Of a stretch of 64,000 nt of DNA, positions 8,598 to 17,543 are shown one piece after another. How positions within the stretch are numbered: the stretch's first letter is position 1; every line of letters begins with the position of its first letter. The notes beneath the pieces were generated by a model. It made no database searches, had not been told where the DNA came from, and saw only the letters and a program-made list of their open reading frames with translations. Location: NCBI RefSeq assembly GCF_030408755.1, contig NZ_CP047209.1, forward strand, positions 1,426,001-1,490,000. Direction: 5' to 3'. Source of the stretch: Corynebacterium felinum. Its GTDB lineage: Bacteria > Actinomycetota > Actinomycetes > Mycobacteriales > Mycobacteriaceae. A program made the position numbers and the translations under genes.

Positions 8598-9775
8598 ACA
8601 CAGACAACCCCCACGAGGCAATCGAAGAACCTGTGATTAGCTCCAACCCAACACAAGGAAAAACCACGACCGTGCGCACCAGAATTCTGCTCGCCACGCT
8701 GGGAATAATCTTTCTCGGTGGGGCAGGAATGAGTGTCGTCGGAATCCACCCCGACACCACAGTGCAGCGACCTGTCGAAATCGCTGCGCAAGAAGCGCTG
8801 ACTGGGGATGAACGTGCTACAGGCATCCTCGCGGATGCGCTGAGCTACCACAGTGGCAACACCCACGCCATGGCAGTTGTTTTCGTCAACACTGACGGTG
8901 CCGAAGCGGCCTTTCTGCGGGCAACACCTACAACCCGCTTTGAAATCGGATCCTTATCCAAACTTCTGACCGCGCAGCTGTATCGCCGTGCGCTGGCGGA
9001 ACAAAAAATAACGCCCACCACCACACTGGGCGAAATCTTCCCGGAAGAAGAATCCGACATCAAAAACATCAAACTCGTCGAGCTTTTCGCCCATACCTCA
9101 GGGCTGAGCGCCTGGGGTGCCAACACCGACGACGCAGCTCATGGGCACACGTACCTTGATAACCTCGGCAATTTCATCTACCGTGACTCAACCACCTCAG
9201 ACTTACTTCAACGCGCCCGCGAGGATGCACGTGCCACCAAAGGGCAGTTTCACTATTCCAACCTCGGTATCGCGCTTCTTGGCCAGGCACTCGCCAAAGC
9301 CCAGGATATGGAATACGCCCAACTACTGCGCACCGAAATCACAGGCCCACTGAGCCTTCCTGCAACAACCGTGCTCGTTACCGAAGCCCACAACCCGCCG
9401 GTCGGTTTCAACCAAGCCCAACGGCCACTGCCACCCTCTACCTTTGGTGCTTTCGCTCCAGCCGGCGGGCTAGGATCTTCTGCACGCGATCTCGGTCGAT
9501 TTACCCGCTATCTACTCGACCAATACGAGCAAGGCAAAATCCCCGTGCCCAGCGAGAACTCCAGTGTGGAAATCTTCGAAGGGTTCAACAAAGCCACCCT
9601 CGATGGCACCCTCGTGCTGCGCCGAAGCGGAACTACAGCGGGCTTTCGTTCACAGATCATCCTCGACCCAGTCAACTACCACGCCATGATCATGCTCTCC
9701 GACACCAACGCTGACATCACCGAACTAGCGGAAAACTGCTGGCGAAACCGCTATCAGGAAGACCGCGCACCCTAA
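8594..9775 (+). CDS. Membrane-anchored serine hydrolase, class C beta-lactamase/DD-peptidase fold
   Basis: A 393-residue protein with a single N-terminal membrane anchor (about residues 28-48, TRILLATLGIIFLGGAGMSV), then an extracytoplasmic beta-lactamase-family domain (PF00144). The nucleophile motif SxxK is SLSK in FEIGSLSKLL and the YxN motif is YSN in FHYSNLGIALLG. A GTT-containing strand (RRSGTTAGFRS) takes the place of the KTG/HxG motif. The family includes peptidases, esterases and transacylases. Its place in a glycan locus suggests editing or acyl modification of a surface polymer. The exact reaction is not determinable. Confidence 0.82.
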   Translation: MNTDNPHEAIEEPVISSNPTQGKTTTVRTRILLATLGIIFLGGAGMSVVGIHPDTTVQRPVEIAAQEALTGDERATGILADALSYHSGNTHAMAVVFVNTDGAEAAFLRATPTTRFEIGSLSKLLTAQLYRRALAEQKITPTTTLGEIFPEEESDIKNIKLVELFAHTSGLSAWGANTDDAAHGHTYLDNLGNFIYRDSTTSDLLQRAREDARATKGQFHYSNLGIALLGQALAKAQDMEYAQLLRTEITGPLSLPATTVLVTEAHNPPVGFNQAQRPLPPSTFGAFAPAGGLGSSARDLGRFTRYLLDQYEQGKIPVPSENSSVEIFEGFNKATLDGTLVLRRSGTTAGFRSQIILDPVNYHAMIMLSDTNADITELAENCWRNRYQEDRAP

Positions 9776-9937
9776 AAGATTCCCCCCACACCTTTACTAC
9801 AACCATCACCGTGCCTGACCTCATTATGAGCAATGGGGCTAAGGCACCCCTTTGTGTTTTTGCAGTCACTCACGCGCGGCTTTTGCCCCACATCAGTTAA
9901 AAAAGAAACACTTCCAACATTGAAGGAACGTAACCTC

Positions 9938-11086
9938 ATGGATTCCCACACCCACCCCGCGCACACATCGACCCGCTACCGCCACGATCACCGCCACCCG
10001 CTCATCAGCATCATTGTTGTTGTCCACAACGCCGAAGAACACATCAGCAGCTTTCTTACCCAACTAGCAGCACTTACATACACCAACTACGAGTGCATCA
10101 TCATCGCCGACCACTGCACTGACAACACCCTTGCGCTGATCAAAAACCACCCGATGTACACGCAACAAACCAACACAATTCGTATCCTTAACTCCACCAC
10201 GCCAGGCGTATCACACGCCCGCGAACAAGCAACACTTAAAAGCTCAGGGGACTGGATCTGGTTCGTTGATGTCGACGACACCTTTGAGGAAAACATCCTC
10301 ACCGAATTCGCACACCTGCACAACCTTTACCCATCTGCCACTCTGCTCCACCTTGGCGCTGAACATACCTTCCCCAACAAAGCACCCCAACCAGTTGAAA
10401 CACCGTGGCCTAGCCGCACAGTTCCTTTCTACAGTTTGCGAAAAACCGCCGACACCACCACACACTTCGTGCCGAGCACTAAAACCAGCAACCTTTTAAG
10501 CCACATCCTCAACGGACACATTCGCGGCTACCTCTGGAACAAACTCATTCCCGGCCCTCAACTGCGCGCACTGGCAACCGAAGGCTTTTACCACTCCACA
10601 ACCCAAAACGACTTCAACCTGCTCATCAGCTTCCTGCAAGCACACCCAACAGCCACCGTCGCCTACAACCCCACCATCTACTACCACTACATTCACCACC
10701 CTAAGCAACTCTCGACAACCGCTGGAACACACACCGTCGACAACACCCTCCAATGCATCCAGCGAGTACTTGCCCTACCAAACATCCCCACACAACCAGC
10801 CCACCTGATCAACAACTTTCTGTTGTGGGCAGGAATCATCCCATGCACAAACACACTGCTTGACCACGCCGCGAAGGAACACTCACAGGAAAAAGCCCAC
10901 CAGCACTACCAACGTGCACGCCAGCTAAAAACCCAACTGAACTATTCACCCACACGGCAGTCGCTGCTGCACTTCCTGAAAAACCACCCCCTGCGAATCA
11001 GCATCCATGCCCTCATTCACCGCATACTGTTCACCCAGCCACAACCAGGAATCGGCCTTAAGCTCTACACTCGACTCAAAGGCTGA
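9938..11086 (+). CDS. Glycosyltransferase family 2
   Basis: A GT-A enzyme of about 382 residues. LISIIVVVHNAEEHI opens the domain, GVSHAREQATLKS is the donor loop and WIWFVDVDDTFEEN carries the DVDD metal site. This pattern is typical of WcaA-like sugar transferases of capsule and LPS loci. The ATG chosen has GAAGGA ten bases upstream; a longer frame reaches back to 9833 but lacks a ribosome site. The protein is rich in His and Thr with A/C-rich codons. A short gap of about 160 bases without a gene separates it from the serine hydrolase. Confidence 0.8.
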   Translation: MDSHTHPAHTSTRYRHDHRHPLISIIVVVHNAEEHISSFLTQLAALTYTNYECIIIADHCTDNTLALIKNHPMYTQQTNTIRILNSTTPGVSHAREQATLKSSGDWIWFVDVDDTFEENILTEFAHLHNLYPSATLLHLGAEHTFPNKAPQPVETPWPSRTVPFYSLRKTADTTTHFVPSTKTSNLLSHILNGHIRGYLWNKLIPGPQLRALATEGFYHSTTQNDFNLLISFLQAHPTATVAYNPTIYYHYIHHPKQLSTTAGTHTVDNTLQCIQRVLALPNIPTQPAHLINNFLLWAGIIPCTNTLLDHAAKEHSQEKAHQHYQRARQLKTQLNYSPTRQSLLHFLKNHPLRISIHALIHRILFTQPQPGIGLKLYTRLKG

Positions 11087-11136
11087 ACACATTCACACCG
11101 CAGCCTTGATCACCCGCACCTTTCCAAGGAACACCT

Positions 11137-11913
11137 ATGACCTTCACCCGCCGCCAGTTCCTCCACACAGCCGCACTCATAACCGCAGCACTTGGCAGCT
11201 CCTCACTCTCAAGCTGCCAACAACACCACACCCACACCCCTCGCACACCAGCAAACACCACCAAGGCCACCACACTTATTCGTCAAACCTTTAACGGCCC
11301 ACGATTTCCAACCGGTTGGCAAGCCTACGACAACTTTGCCCGAAGCGACCCCCGCACCAGATGGCACCCAAAATTCGTCGACATCAACAACAACACACTT
11401 CGACTCTGGGGTCACTGGGACGGCAACCGCGCCATCACCGGTGGAGTGAGCAACTGGGGCCAAACCCACCAATACGGCCAGTGGGATATCACTATGCGGG
11501 CAACCGCACACCCCGTACTCAGCTACCACCTACTTTTGTGGCCAGCAAGCGATAAATGGCCCCCAGAAATCGACATTGCCGAAAGCTTCGACCCCGAACG
11601 CAGAAAAACCCACAGCTTCATCCATTACACCGAAAACGGGCACCGCACAAAACAAAGCGCCAGCATCGACATCGACGCGACCACCTGGCACACCTGGAGC
11701 GTGCGCTGGACCCCCACCGACATCCACATCCTGTGCGACAACAGTGCCTACGCCCACTACACCGGAGAAACAATCCCGCACGAACCTATGTGGTTAGCCA
11801 TCCAAGTAGAAACACACGCCTCCGAAGGTCGCCACACCAGCCACCGCGACCAACGCCCCGTGGTTATCCTCGAAATAAGCGACATTACCTACACCCCTTA
11901 CCAGCCACAATAA
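11137..11913 (+). CDS. Tat-exported lipoprotein, glycoside hydrolase family 16-like
   Basis: A 258-residue secreted enzyme. The N-terminus has a twin-arginine motif (TRRQFL, residues 4-9), a hydrophobic core and a lipobox ending LSSC, with Cys27 as the likely lipidated residue. The GH16 active-site motif ExDxxE is present as EIDIAE (E144, D146, E149), with a beta-jelly-roll type pattern around it (YGQWDITMRA before, WHTWSVRW after). GH16 enzymes cleave or transglycosylate beta-glucans and galactans. Its place beside glycosyltransferases suggests it trims or remodels the polymer made here. The two Glu residues and the Asp needed for catalysis are intact. Confidence 0.83.
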   Translation: MTFTRRQFLHTAALITAALGSSSLSSCQQHHTHTPRTPANTTKATTLIRQTFNGPRFPTGWQAYDNFARSDPRTRWHPKFVDINNNTLRLWGHWDGNRAITGGVSNWGQTHQYGQWDITMRATAHPVLSYHLLLWPASDKWPPEIDIAESFDPERRKTHSFIHYTENGHRTKQSASIDIDATTWHTWSVRWTPTDIHILCDNSAYAHYTGETIPHEPMWLAIQVETHASEGRHTSHRDQRPVVILEISDITYTPYQPQ

Positions 11914-11937
11914 AAACACCTCTCCACTATCCGCGCA

Positions 11938-12018
11938 CCACCGATCTGGCAGGTCTCAATCATGCCACCGATCTGGCAGGTTCGATTCAGGTCACCAATC
12001 TGGCAGGCCTGATTCAGA
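11938..12018 (+). repeat. Three tandem 27-bp direct repeats
   Basis: Three copies with exactly 27-base spacing (starting 11938, 11965, 11992) share the core caccgatctggcaggt, with the third copy slightly diverged. They are followed by a second short repeat, agaccacattaagacca, around 12017-12056. They lie outside any supported gene, between the converging GH16 and GT4 genes. Multiple short spaced repeats like these occur at ends of some insertion sequences (IS21 family), but no transposase is present. Confidence 0.7.
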
Positions 12019-12092
12019 CCACATTAAGACCATAGAGAAGACCACATTAAGACCACATTGAGTAGTGCGCTGTTCAAAAAAAGGGGGGATGT

Positions 12093-13214
12093 TTAGTTAA
12101 TCCACTGCTGATACAACGACTCTAAGTGTGCAGTGCGATCACGCATATCAAAATGATCACGCACCCTAGCAAAACCCGCCGCACCGAGCTGCTCACGCAA
12201 GTCGGCGTCGTCAAGCACAGTGCCCAACGCCTGAGCTAAAGCAGAAGCATCCGACTCCGGCACCAACACACCTGTCACACCATCAACCACCGCCTCCGGA
12301 ATTCCCCCATGCCACGTACCCACACACGCCCGTGCGGCACGACCAGCCTCCAAAAACACCTGCCCAAACCCCTCCGCATCACCATTAGACGCAGTACGCG
12401 ACGGCAACACAAAAACCTTCGTCCTAGCCAAAAGCTCTCTAACTTGCACCTGCGACACCGCACCAATAAAGCGAACATTCTTCGGACAATCGCGATGCAA
12501 CTGATCCCACAGCGGGCCATCACCAGCGATAACAAAACTCACATCAGGCAGCAGACGAGCAGCCGCAACTACCACATCCACCCCCTTTTTCTCCACTAGC
12601 CGCGCCACACACAACACATCAGAAGACAACAACTCTTCCTTAGGCTCACTAGGGGAGGACTCAACCTCATTCAGACTGATCCCCGTATAACACACCTGCA
12701 CATCTGTTGCCCCCACACGCCGAGCACAGCCGGCAATAAACTCACTGACCGCCACCGTATGCGCCCGGGACAAAACCCAACGCGCTCGCAGCCGATACAC
12801 CCAACTACGCGGCAGCGCAGTCACGTCATACCCATGCGCTGTGACCACCAACGGCAACCCCAACGAACGAGCCGCACGATGAACAAACCACGCATCCTTC
12901 ACAAAATGGGCATGCACTAAACGCACACCCGACGACGCCAACGCCTTCTTCACCCGGGGCGCAACCCCCGTCAGTTGCGCCAACGCCAACGCCCACCGAT
13001 CGCCGCGACGACTGAGATCATAAAGCACACGTTCATCACCGCGAGCCAAACTCTCACCCGCAGTGGCATAAGCCCCAAACAACACCGGCGAAAAAGACTC
13101 ATAATGATCCACCTGATCCCTAATAAAAGTCTCCGACAACGGCAACAATTCAAGACGAAAAACAGCCACCTTCACCACTTCGGGGCGACGATTCTTCTCA
13201 TGCATCAACTCCAC
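12093..13214 (-). CDS. Glycosyltransferase family 4
   Basis: A GT-B fold retaining glycosyltransferase of 373 residues. The N-terminal acceptor domain includes LVHAHFVKDAWF and VVTAHGYDVT. The C-terminal nucleotide-sugar domain has LCVARLVEKKGVD, FVIAGDGPLWDQL and the EGFGQVFLEAGRA segment, where E-x7-E catalytic/donor residues sit. The family includes mannosyl-, glucosyl- and galactosyltransferases of surface glycans. Start GTG is six bases after the stop of the flippase gene; an ATG nine bases downstream is also possible. It is cotranscribed with the flippase. Confidence 0.85.
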   Translation of the reverse strand: MELMHEKNRRPEVVKVAVFRLELLPLSETFIRDQVDHYESFSPVLFGAYATAGESLARGDERVLYDLSRRGDRWALALAQLTGVAPRVKKALASSGVRLVHAHFVKDAWFVHRAARSLGLPLVVTAHGYDVTALPRSWVYRLRARWVLSRAHTVAVSEFIAGCARRVGATDVQVCYTGISLNEVESSPSEPKEELLSSDVLCVARLVEKKGVDVVVAAARLLPDVSFVIAGDGPLWDQLHRDCPKNVRFIGAVSQVQVRELLARTKVFVLPSRTASNGDAEGFGQVFLEAGRAARACVGTWHGGIPEAVVDGVTGVLVPESDASALAQALGTVLDDADLREQLGAAGFARVRDHFDMRDRTAHLESLYQQWIN

Positions 13215-13220
13215 AACCCC

Positions 13221-14714
13221 CTACACCTCCACCGGCGAAGACGACTGCGCATGACCTAAAGCCACAAGCCTGCGCAGCGGAATCCACGCCACCAATAAAA
13301 TCCCCACATCCTGAATCAAATAGGCCACACCCACCGCCACAATGCCGAAATGCGGCAACAACCACCACACCGTTACAACCAACACCACAGACGCACACAC
13401 CTGAACACAAGCCGGGAACACAATACGGGAATACACTTTCGATAAAACGCCAAACAAGAATGCCGGCGCACCCACCACATGGGCAATCCCCATCAACACC
13501 AACAACCACCCTGCCGCCCGGGCATACTCAGCCCCATACACATACAAAGCCAGCGGGCCAATCACACTCACCCCCACAAAACGAAGCGCACTAACCCGAA
13601 GCGTTGTCACCTTCATCTGCGGCCACAATGCGGACACAACAGCGCCCGGTGCGACCGCTTTGGACACAAAAGGACCAGTAAAAATAGCCATAACCATCAA
13701 CGAAGCATTCACAATCAACCACGCCGTATTAAAAAACGCTGCCTGTTCCAATCCCGCCTGCGACACCACCATGCTGGGAATAAACAACCCCGGAATACTC
13801 TGCCCCACAAGCCACACAATACTCGTGCGATGAAACCGTATCGCCTGCGAACGTACAGGAATGCCATCATCGGCAGGGGAGAGAACGTTATCTTGAGAAA
13901 TAGCCGAAACATGCGAGGAGTCTGTGGCGGCGTCGATACGCACACGAGCAACCATAACCCCCACCACCGCAAGCAACACAAGAACAGAAACCCCCACCCA
14001 ACACCACACCAGCAACCAACCCGCCCACACCACCGACGACACACCACACGCGGCAACAGCCCCCACAACAACCGCCTTCAGCACCCCCTGCGACACATTC
14101 TTCCACCCCATCACACGCGGAACACCCCAACCATTCAACACCGAATCACTCAGCGCAAACAGAGCCAAAACCACAACACAGCAACAAAACGCACACTTAC
14201 TCACCAAGGTTGGGAAAACGACACTGCTGTCCCACACCCACACATACACCCCCGAACACAGCACAGCACTCAGCACAACCCCCACGCAACTGAGCAACGC
14301 CGCCCGCACCCGCCGCTGAACGCTCAACACCGGAAAATAACGCTCGATCACAGGGCCAATCGACAATAACGACAGCGACGCCACCGACGTTCCCACCGAC
14401 ACCACAGTCGAAGCCTGCCCCACCGCAGTCGTTGAGAAAAAACGCGACGCAATCACCCAAAAAAACACGCCCGCCACAGCATTAATGCCCGCAGCAAGAA
14501 CCAAAAAGCGCGAATCCGGAAATGCCTGGGGCCTAGCAGCGCCGCGAACCTGAAACCGCCGCGACAACTGAGCTAGTAACCAACTGCCAGCACCCACACA
14601 ACCACCACTTTTACTGAGAATCCGTGCACTAAACCATGCGCTGAAAGTCAAACAACCCATGCTCAAGCACAAAACTACAAAACCCCACACCCATGACTGC
14701 TTCATCATACTCAT
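13221..14714 (-). CDS. Polysaccharide flippase, Wzx/MOP family
   Basis: An integral membrane protein of about 497 residues with twelve to fourteen hydrophobic helices. The start of the MOP-fold is seen in FFWVIASRFFSTTAVGQAS, a typical Wzx/O-antigen flippase opening. A hydrophilic central loop (about residues 270-295) carries ATDSSHVSAISQDN. It probably moves lipid-linked oligosaccharides across the membrane for the locus. A longer frame starts at 14786, but it would overlap the divergent carrier-thioesterase gene; the ATG AGT ATG ATG cluster at 14714 is preferred. Confidence 0.78.
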   Translation of the reverse strand: MSMMKQSWVWGFVVLCLSMGCLTFSAWFSARILSKSGGCVGAGSWLLAQLSRRFQVRGAARPQAFPDSRFLVLAAGINAVAGVFFWVIASRFFSTTAVGQASTVVSVGTSVASLSLLSIGPVIERYFPVLSVQRRVRAALLSCVGVVLSAVLCSGVYVWVWDSSVVFPTLVSKCAFCCCVVVLALFALSDSVLNGWGVPRVMGWKNVSQGVLKAVVVGAVAACGVSSVVWAGWLLVWCWVGVSVLVLLAVVGVMVARVRIDAATDSSHVSAISQDNVLSPADDGIPVRSQAIRFHRTSIVWLVGQSIPGLFIPSMVVSQAGLEQAAFFNTAWLIVNASLMVMAIFTGPFVSKAVAPGAVVSALWPQMKVTTLRVSALRFVGVSVIGPLALYVYGAEYARAAGWLLVLMGIAHVVGAPAFLFGVLSKVYSRIVFPACVQVCASVVLVVTVWWLLPHFGIVAVGVAYLIQDVGILLVAWIPLRRLVALGHAQSSSPVEV

Positions 14715-14767
14715 AGGCAAGCACCAACACACCCATCGTGTACTGTGCACTAACGAAGGAAACCAAC

Positions 14768-15880
14768 GTGTGGTGGGATCCAACACTGAAAAGAAAACAC
14801 GCCCTATACGAGGAAAACGCCCCGAAAATGTCTGAAATCCAACCCGCGCAAACGCCGTTAGAAAACACCTTGATTCTCGCCTGGGAAAAACAGCTCGGAA
14901 TCACCCCCATCTGCCGCACCGACCGGCCGGAAGACTTAGGCGCGACCAGTCTCGATGTTGAATCTGTGATCATCCATCTCCAGCACGCGCTCGGGCGAGA
15001 CTTGCCCCTCGAACTTTTTGCCCCTCTCGCGGGCGAAAGCGAAGCACCTCGAATCCACGAGGTTGCACAGCGGATCGAACAACACAGCAAAGAAAGCTTC
15101 ACTACCTCTAGTCCCACCTGCACACATCTGACCCCCGGTAACGACGATAAGCCACTAGCCTTGCTGTTCGTGGGCGCTGGTGCCACCGGGGTGTGCTATC
15201 GGATGCTTGCCCGCGAACTCTCAGGATCGTTTGATTGCTGGGCATTCCACGCCCATGGATTCTTAAGCAGAGGCATCCCAGACTGGACCGTGCGTGCACA
15301 TGTGAAACGACACCTCACATCAGCTCGCGAGCACATCCCTCAATTTGAACAGCGGTTACGCACCACCCCTGCGACAGTGATCGGGCACAGCTTCGGTGGC
15401 TACATCGCCATTTTTGCTAGCTTTGCACTCGAAGAACAGGGCTTTAGCCCCAAGCGCACAGTGATTCTCGATAGCGTGATGGCTCGCGATGGAGTGTCAG
15501 TAGCAGACTTCAAAACCCACCCACACCCGCAAGAAGCTGAAAAAACACAGTCCAAAAAGCGCTTTTCAAAGATTCGCTCAGTGGTAAAACAGCTGCGCAC
15601 CCATGTGCACATCTATACCGCGGGAATCATTATGCGTGATGTACAAACCCAGCAACACATCTTCTGGGAGCAAGCGGTACGCATCCAAAATCGAACACGA
15701 CTTTCAGGTGTGCCAGCGGGCAGTATTGTGGTAATCACCGACGACAATAAAATCCAGCAGCCATTGTGGGAAAAACTCGACCCGGCACCGCAGATCGTGC
15801 ACGTAGGCGGTGATCACCTGTCCGTTTTGCGGGATATGCGCTACGTCCCGCAGGTCGCATCGATCATCACAGGGGACTGA
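14768..15880 (+). CDS. Orphan carrier protein-thioesterase didomain (PCP/ACP-TE)
   Basis: Two domains. Residues about 30-110 form a phosphopantetheine carrier: DLGATSLDVESV has the Ser (about residue 61) expected to hold the prosthetic arm. Residues about 125-365 form an alpha/beta thioesterase of the NRPS/PKS terminal type, with GHSFGG (nucleophile Ser about 208), a likely acid and the C-terminal His in GGDHLSVL. Such a pair normally sits at the end of an NRPS module; here it stands alone. Start GTG at 14768 has AAGGA seven bases upstream. The gene diverges from the flippase and precedes an acyl ligase. Its carrier domain could play the ScoB/Rv0100 role in an isonitrile acyl pathway; this is inferred from the neighbours. 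Confidence 0.8.
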   Translation: MWWDPTLKRKHALYEENAPKMSEIQPAQTPLENTLILAWEKQLGITPICRTDRPEDLGATSLDVESVIIHLQHALGRDLPLELFAPLAGESEAPRIHEVAQRIEQHSKESFTTSSPTCTHLTPGNDDKPLALLFVGAGATGVCYRMLARELSGSFDCWAFHAHGFLSRGIPDWTVRAHVKRHLTSAREHIPQFEQRLRTTPATVIGHSFGGYIAIFASFALEEQGFSPKRTVILDSVMARDGVSVADFKTHPHPQEAEKTQSKKRFSKIRSVVKQLRTHVHIYTAGIIMRDVQTQQHIFWEQAVRIQNRTRLSGVPAGSIVVITDDNKIQQPLWEKLDPAPQIVHVGGDHLSVLRDMRYVPQVASIITGD

Positions 15881-15963
15881 GCCCCACAGGGTTTGAAGAA
15901 AAAAATTTTTATGAGTTTCAAGCCTGCTGGGAACTAACTGGTGTTGTGGTGCGACTAGTGACC

Positions 15964-17541
15964 ATGCTCTTTTTCCCAGAACTAGCCACCCTAAAAGACT
16001 CACTTGCCTTCCATGCCCGCACTCGCGGTGATCATGTGGCAGTCATGACCCCCACCCACAGCTTGACCTATGCTCAGCTTGCCCACAATGCAGAGCTGGT
16101 TGCGCACCAGCTGCGTCAACTCGGCGTAGGGGAAGGGGATCGGGTGGCGTTTATTGCCAAAGAACGCGCCAGTTATTGGGAAACAACCTTCGCCTGTGCA
16201 CTCATTGGTGCGGTTATAGTACCGATCAACTGGAAACTCACCCAGGAGGAAGTCGCGCATATTCTGAAGGATTCTGGGGCAGGCGTGATCTTGATTGATG
16301 GCGATCATCAGCTTTTTAATACCACAGGCATCACTGAGATTAACACTTTGCCACAGGCGTGGCAGGCGTGGCTGAGTGCAGCAGAACTGAAAGAATCAGA
16401 CACACAGTCACTGCTTACTGCAGGTTTTGAGCCAACCCCAGATACTCCTGTGTGTCAGCTGTACACCTCCGGTACTACTGGGTTGCCGAAGGGCGTTGTG
16501 TTGGCGCACCGTTCATGGTTTGCTGTGCGCAATGCTTTGGGTGAAGCGGGTGTTGAGTGGATCAGCTTTGAAGAAAATGATGTGTGCTTCGTAGGTATCC
16601 CCGGCTTCCATGTGGGGGGTATGTGGTACGCAATGCAGGTGTTTAATGCTGGTCAAACTGTGTACTCGGTGGAGGAATTTAATCCTGTGAGTGCTCGAGA
16701 GATTTTCAAGCAGGCAGCCGTGACCTCGGCGATCCTTGTTCCGGCAATGATGGCATCGATTGCGGAGTTAAGCCCTGCCGACCCCGATGCGTTCGCGCAT
16801 ATGCGGCAGGTTATCTACGGCGGTGCACCGATTGGGGATTCGGTGTTGGCGAACTGTGTGCGGGTGTTTGGGGCGCGATTTGCCCAGATTTACGGCTTGA
16901 CCGAGACCGGCAATACGGCAGTCTGCTTGCCCCCTGAGGAGCATTATCCGGATTCGCCACGTTTAAAGGCGGCGGGTCGTCCTTATCCTGGTTTTGCGGT
17001 GCGGATCGTTGATGAGGACAATACTGTTCTCCCAGCTTATGAGGTAGGGGAGGTGCTTTTGTATACCCCTGCGCGAATGGTGGAGTATTGGAATTTGCCT
17101 GAAGCGACGAGCGAGACGTTAGTAGATGAAGCTGATGCGGGCTGGATTCGTACGGGCGATGCGGGTTTCGTTGACGATGAAGGTTTTTTGTTTATTCAGG
17201 ACCGCATTAAGGACATGATTTTGGTTGGTGGGGAGAATGTTTTCCCTGCTGAGGTGGAAAAAGTGTTGCTACGTGAATGCGGGATTGCTGATTGTGCAGT
17301 GATTGGTGTTCCGGATGACCGTTCGGGTGAGGCAGTGCTGGCGCTCATTGTTCCTGATCCTTCCAAACCACGGCCGACGACGCGTGACTTGTTGTTGGCA
17401 GTGCGTGGCAAGATTGCTGCGTTTAAGATTCCTTCGCGTTGGGAGTTCATTGAACAGATTCCGCGGAATCCTTCGGGCAAAATTTTGCGGCGCGCTTTGC
17501 GTGAGAAGTATTGGGTTGGGCGCGATCGAAAGGTGAATTAA
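15964..17541 (+). CDS. FadD10/ScoC-like fatty acyl-AMP ligase (acyl-ACP ligase)
   Basis: A 525-residue ANL-superfamily adenylating enzyme. The P-loop is YTSGTTGLPKGV, the A5 motif YGLTETGNTAVCLP, A7 is WIRTGDAG and the A10 lysine is in NPSGKILRR. The segments HRSWFAV...W, FHVGGMWYAMQ and TETGNTAVCLP resemble mycobacterial FadD10 (Rv0099) more than generic CoA ligases. FadD10-type enzymes activate a fatty acid and pass it to a carrier protein. The ATG at 15964 is chosen; no clear ribosome site is visible and a GTG at 15946 is possible. A predicted secreted-protein gene starts two bases after its stop. Confidence 0.82.
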   Translation: MLFFPELATLKDSLAFHARTRGDHVAVMTPTHSLTYAQLAHNAELVAHQLRQLGVGEGDRVAFIAKERASYWETTFACALIGAVIVPINWKLTQEEVAHILKDSGAGVILIDGDHQLFNTTGITEINTLPQAWQAWLSAAELKESDTQSLLTAGFEPTPDTPVCQLYTSGTTGLPKGVVLAHRSWFAVRNALGEAGVEWISFEENDVCFVGIPGFHVGGMWYAMQVFNAGQTVYSVEEFNPVSAREIFKQAAVTSAILVPAMMASIAELSPADPDAFAHMRQVIYGGAPIGDSVLANCVRVFGARFAQIYGLTETGNTAVCLPPEEHYPDSPRLKAAGRPYPGFAVRIVDEDNTVLPAYEVGEVLLYTPARMVEYWNLPEATSETLVDEADAGWIRTGDAGFVDDEGFLFIQDRIKDMILVGGENVFPAEVEKVLLRECGIADCAVIGVPDDRSGEAVLALIVPDPSKPRPTTRDLLLAVRGKIAAFKIPSRWEFIEQIPRNPSGKILRRALREKYWVGRDRKVN

Positions 17542-17543
17542 GA

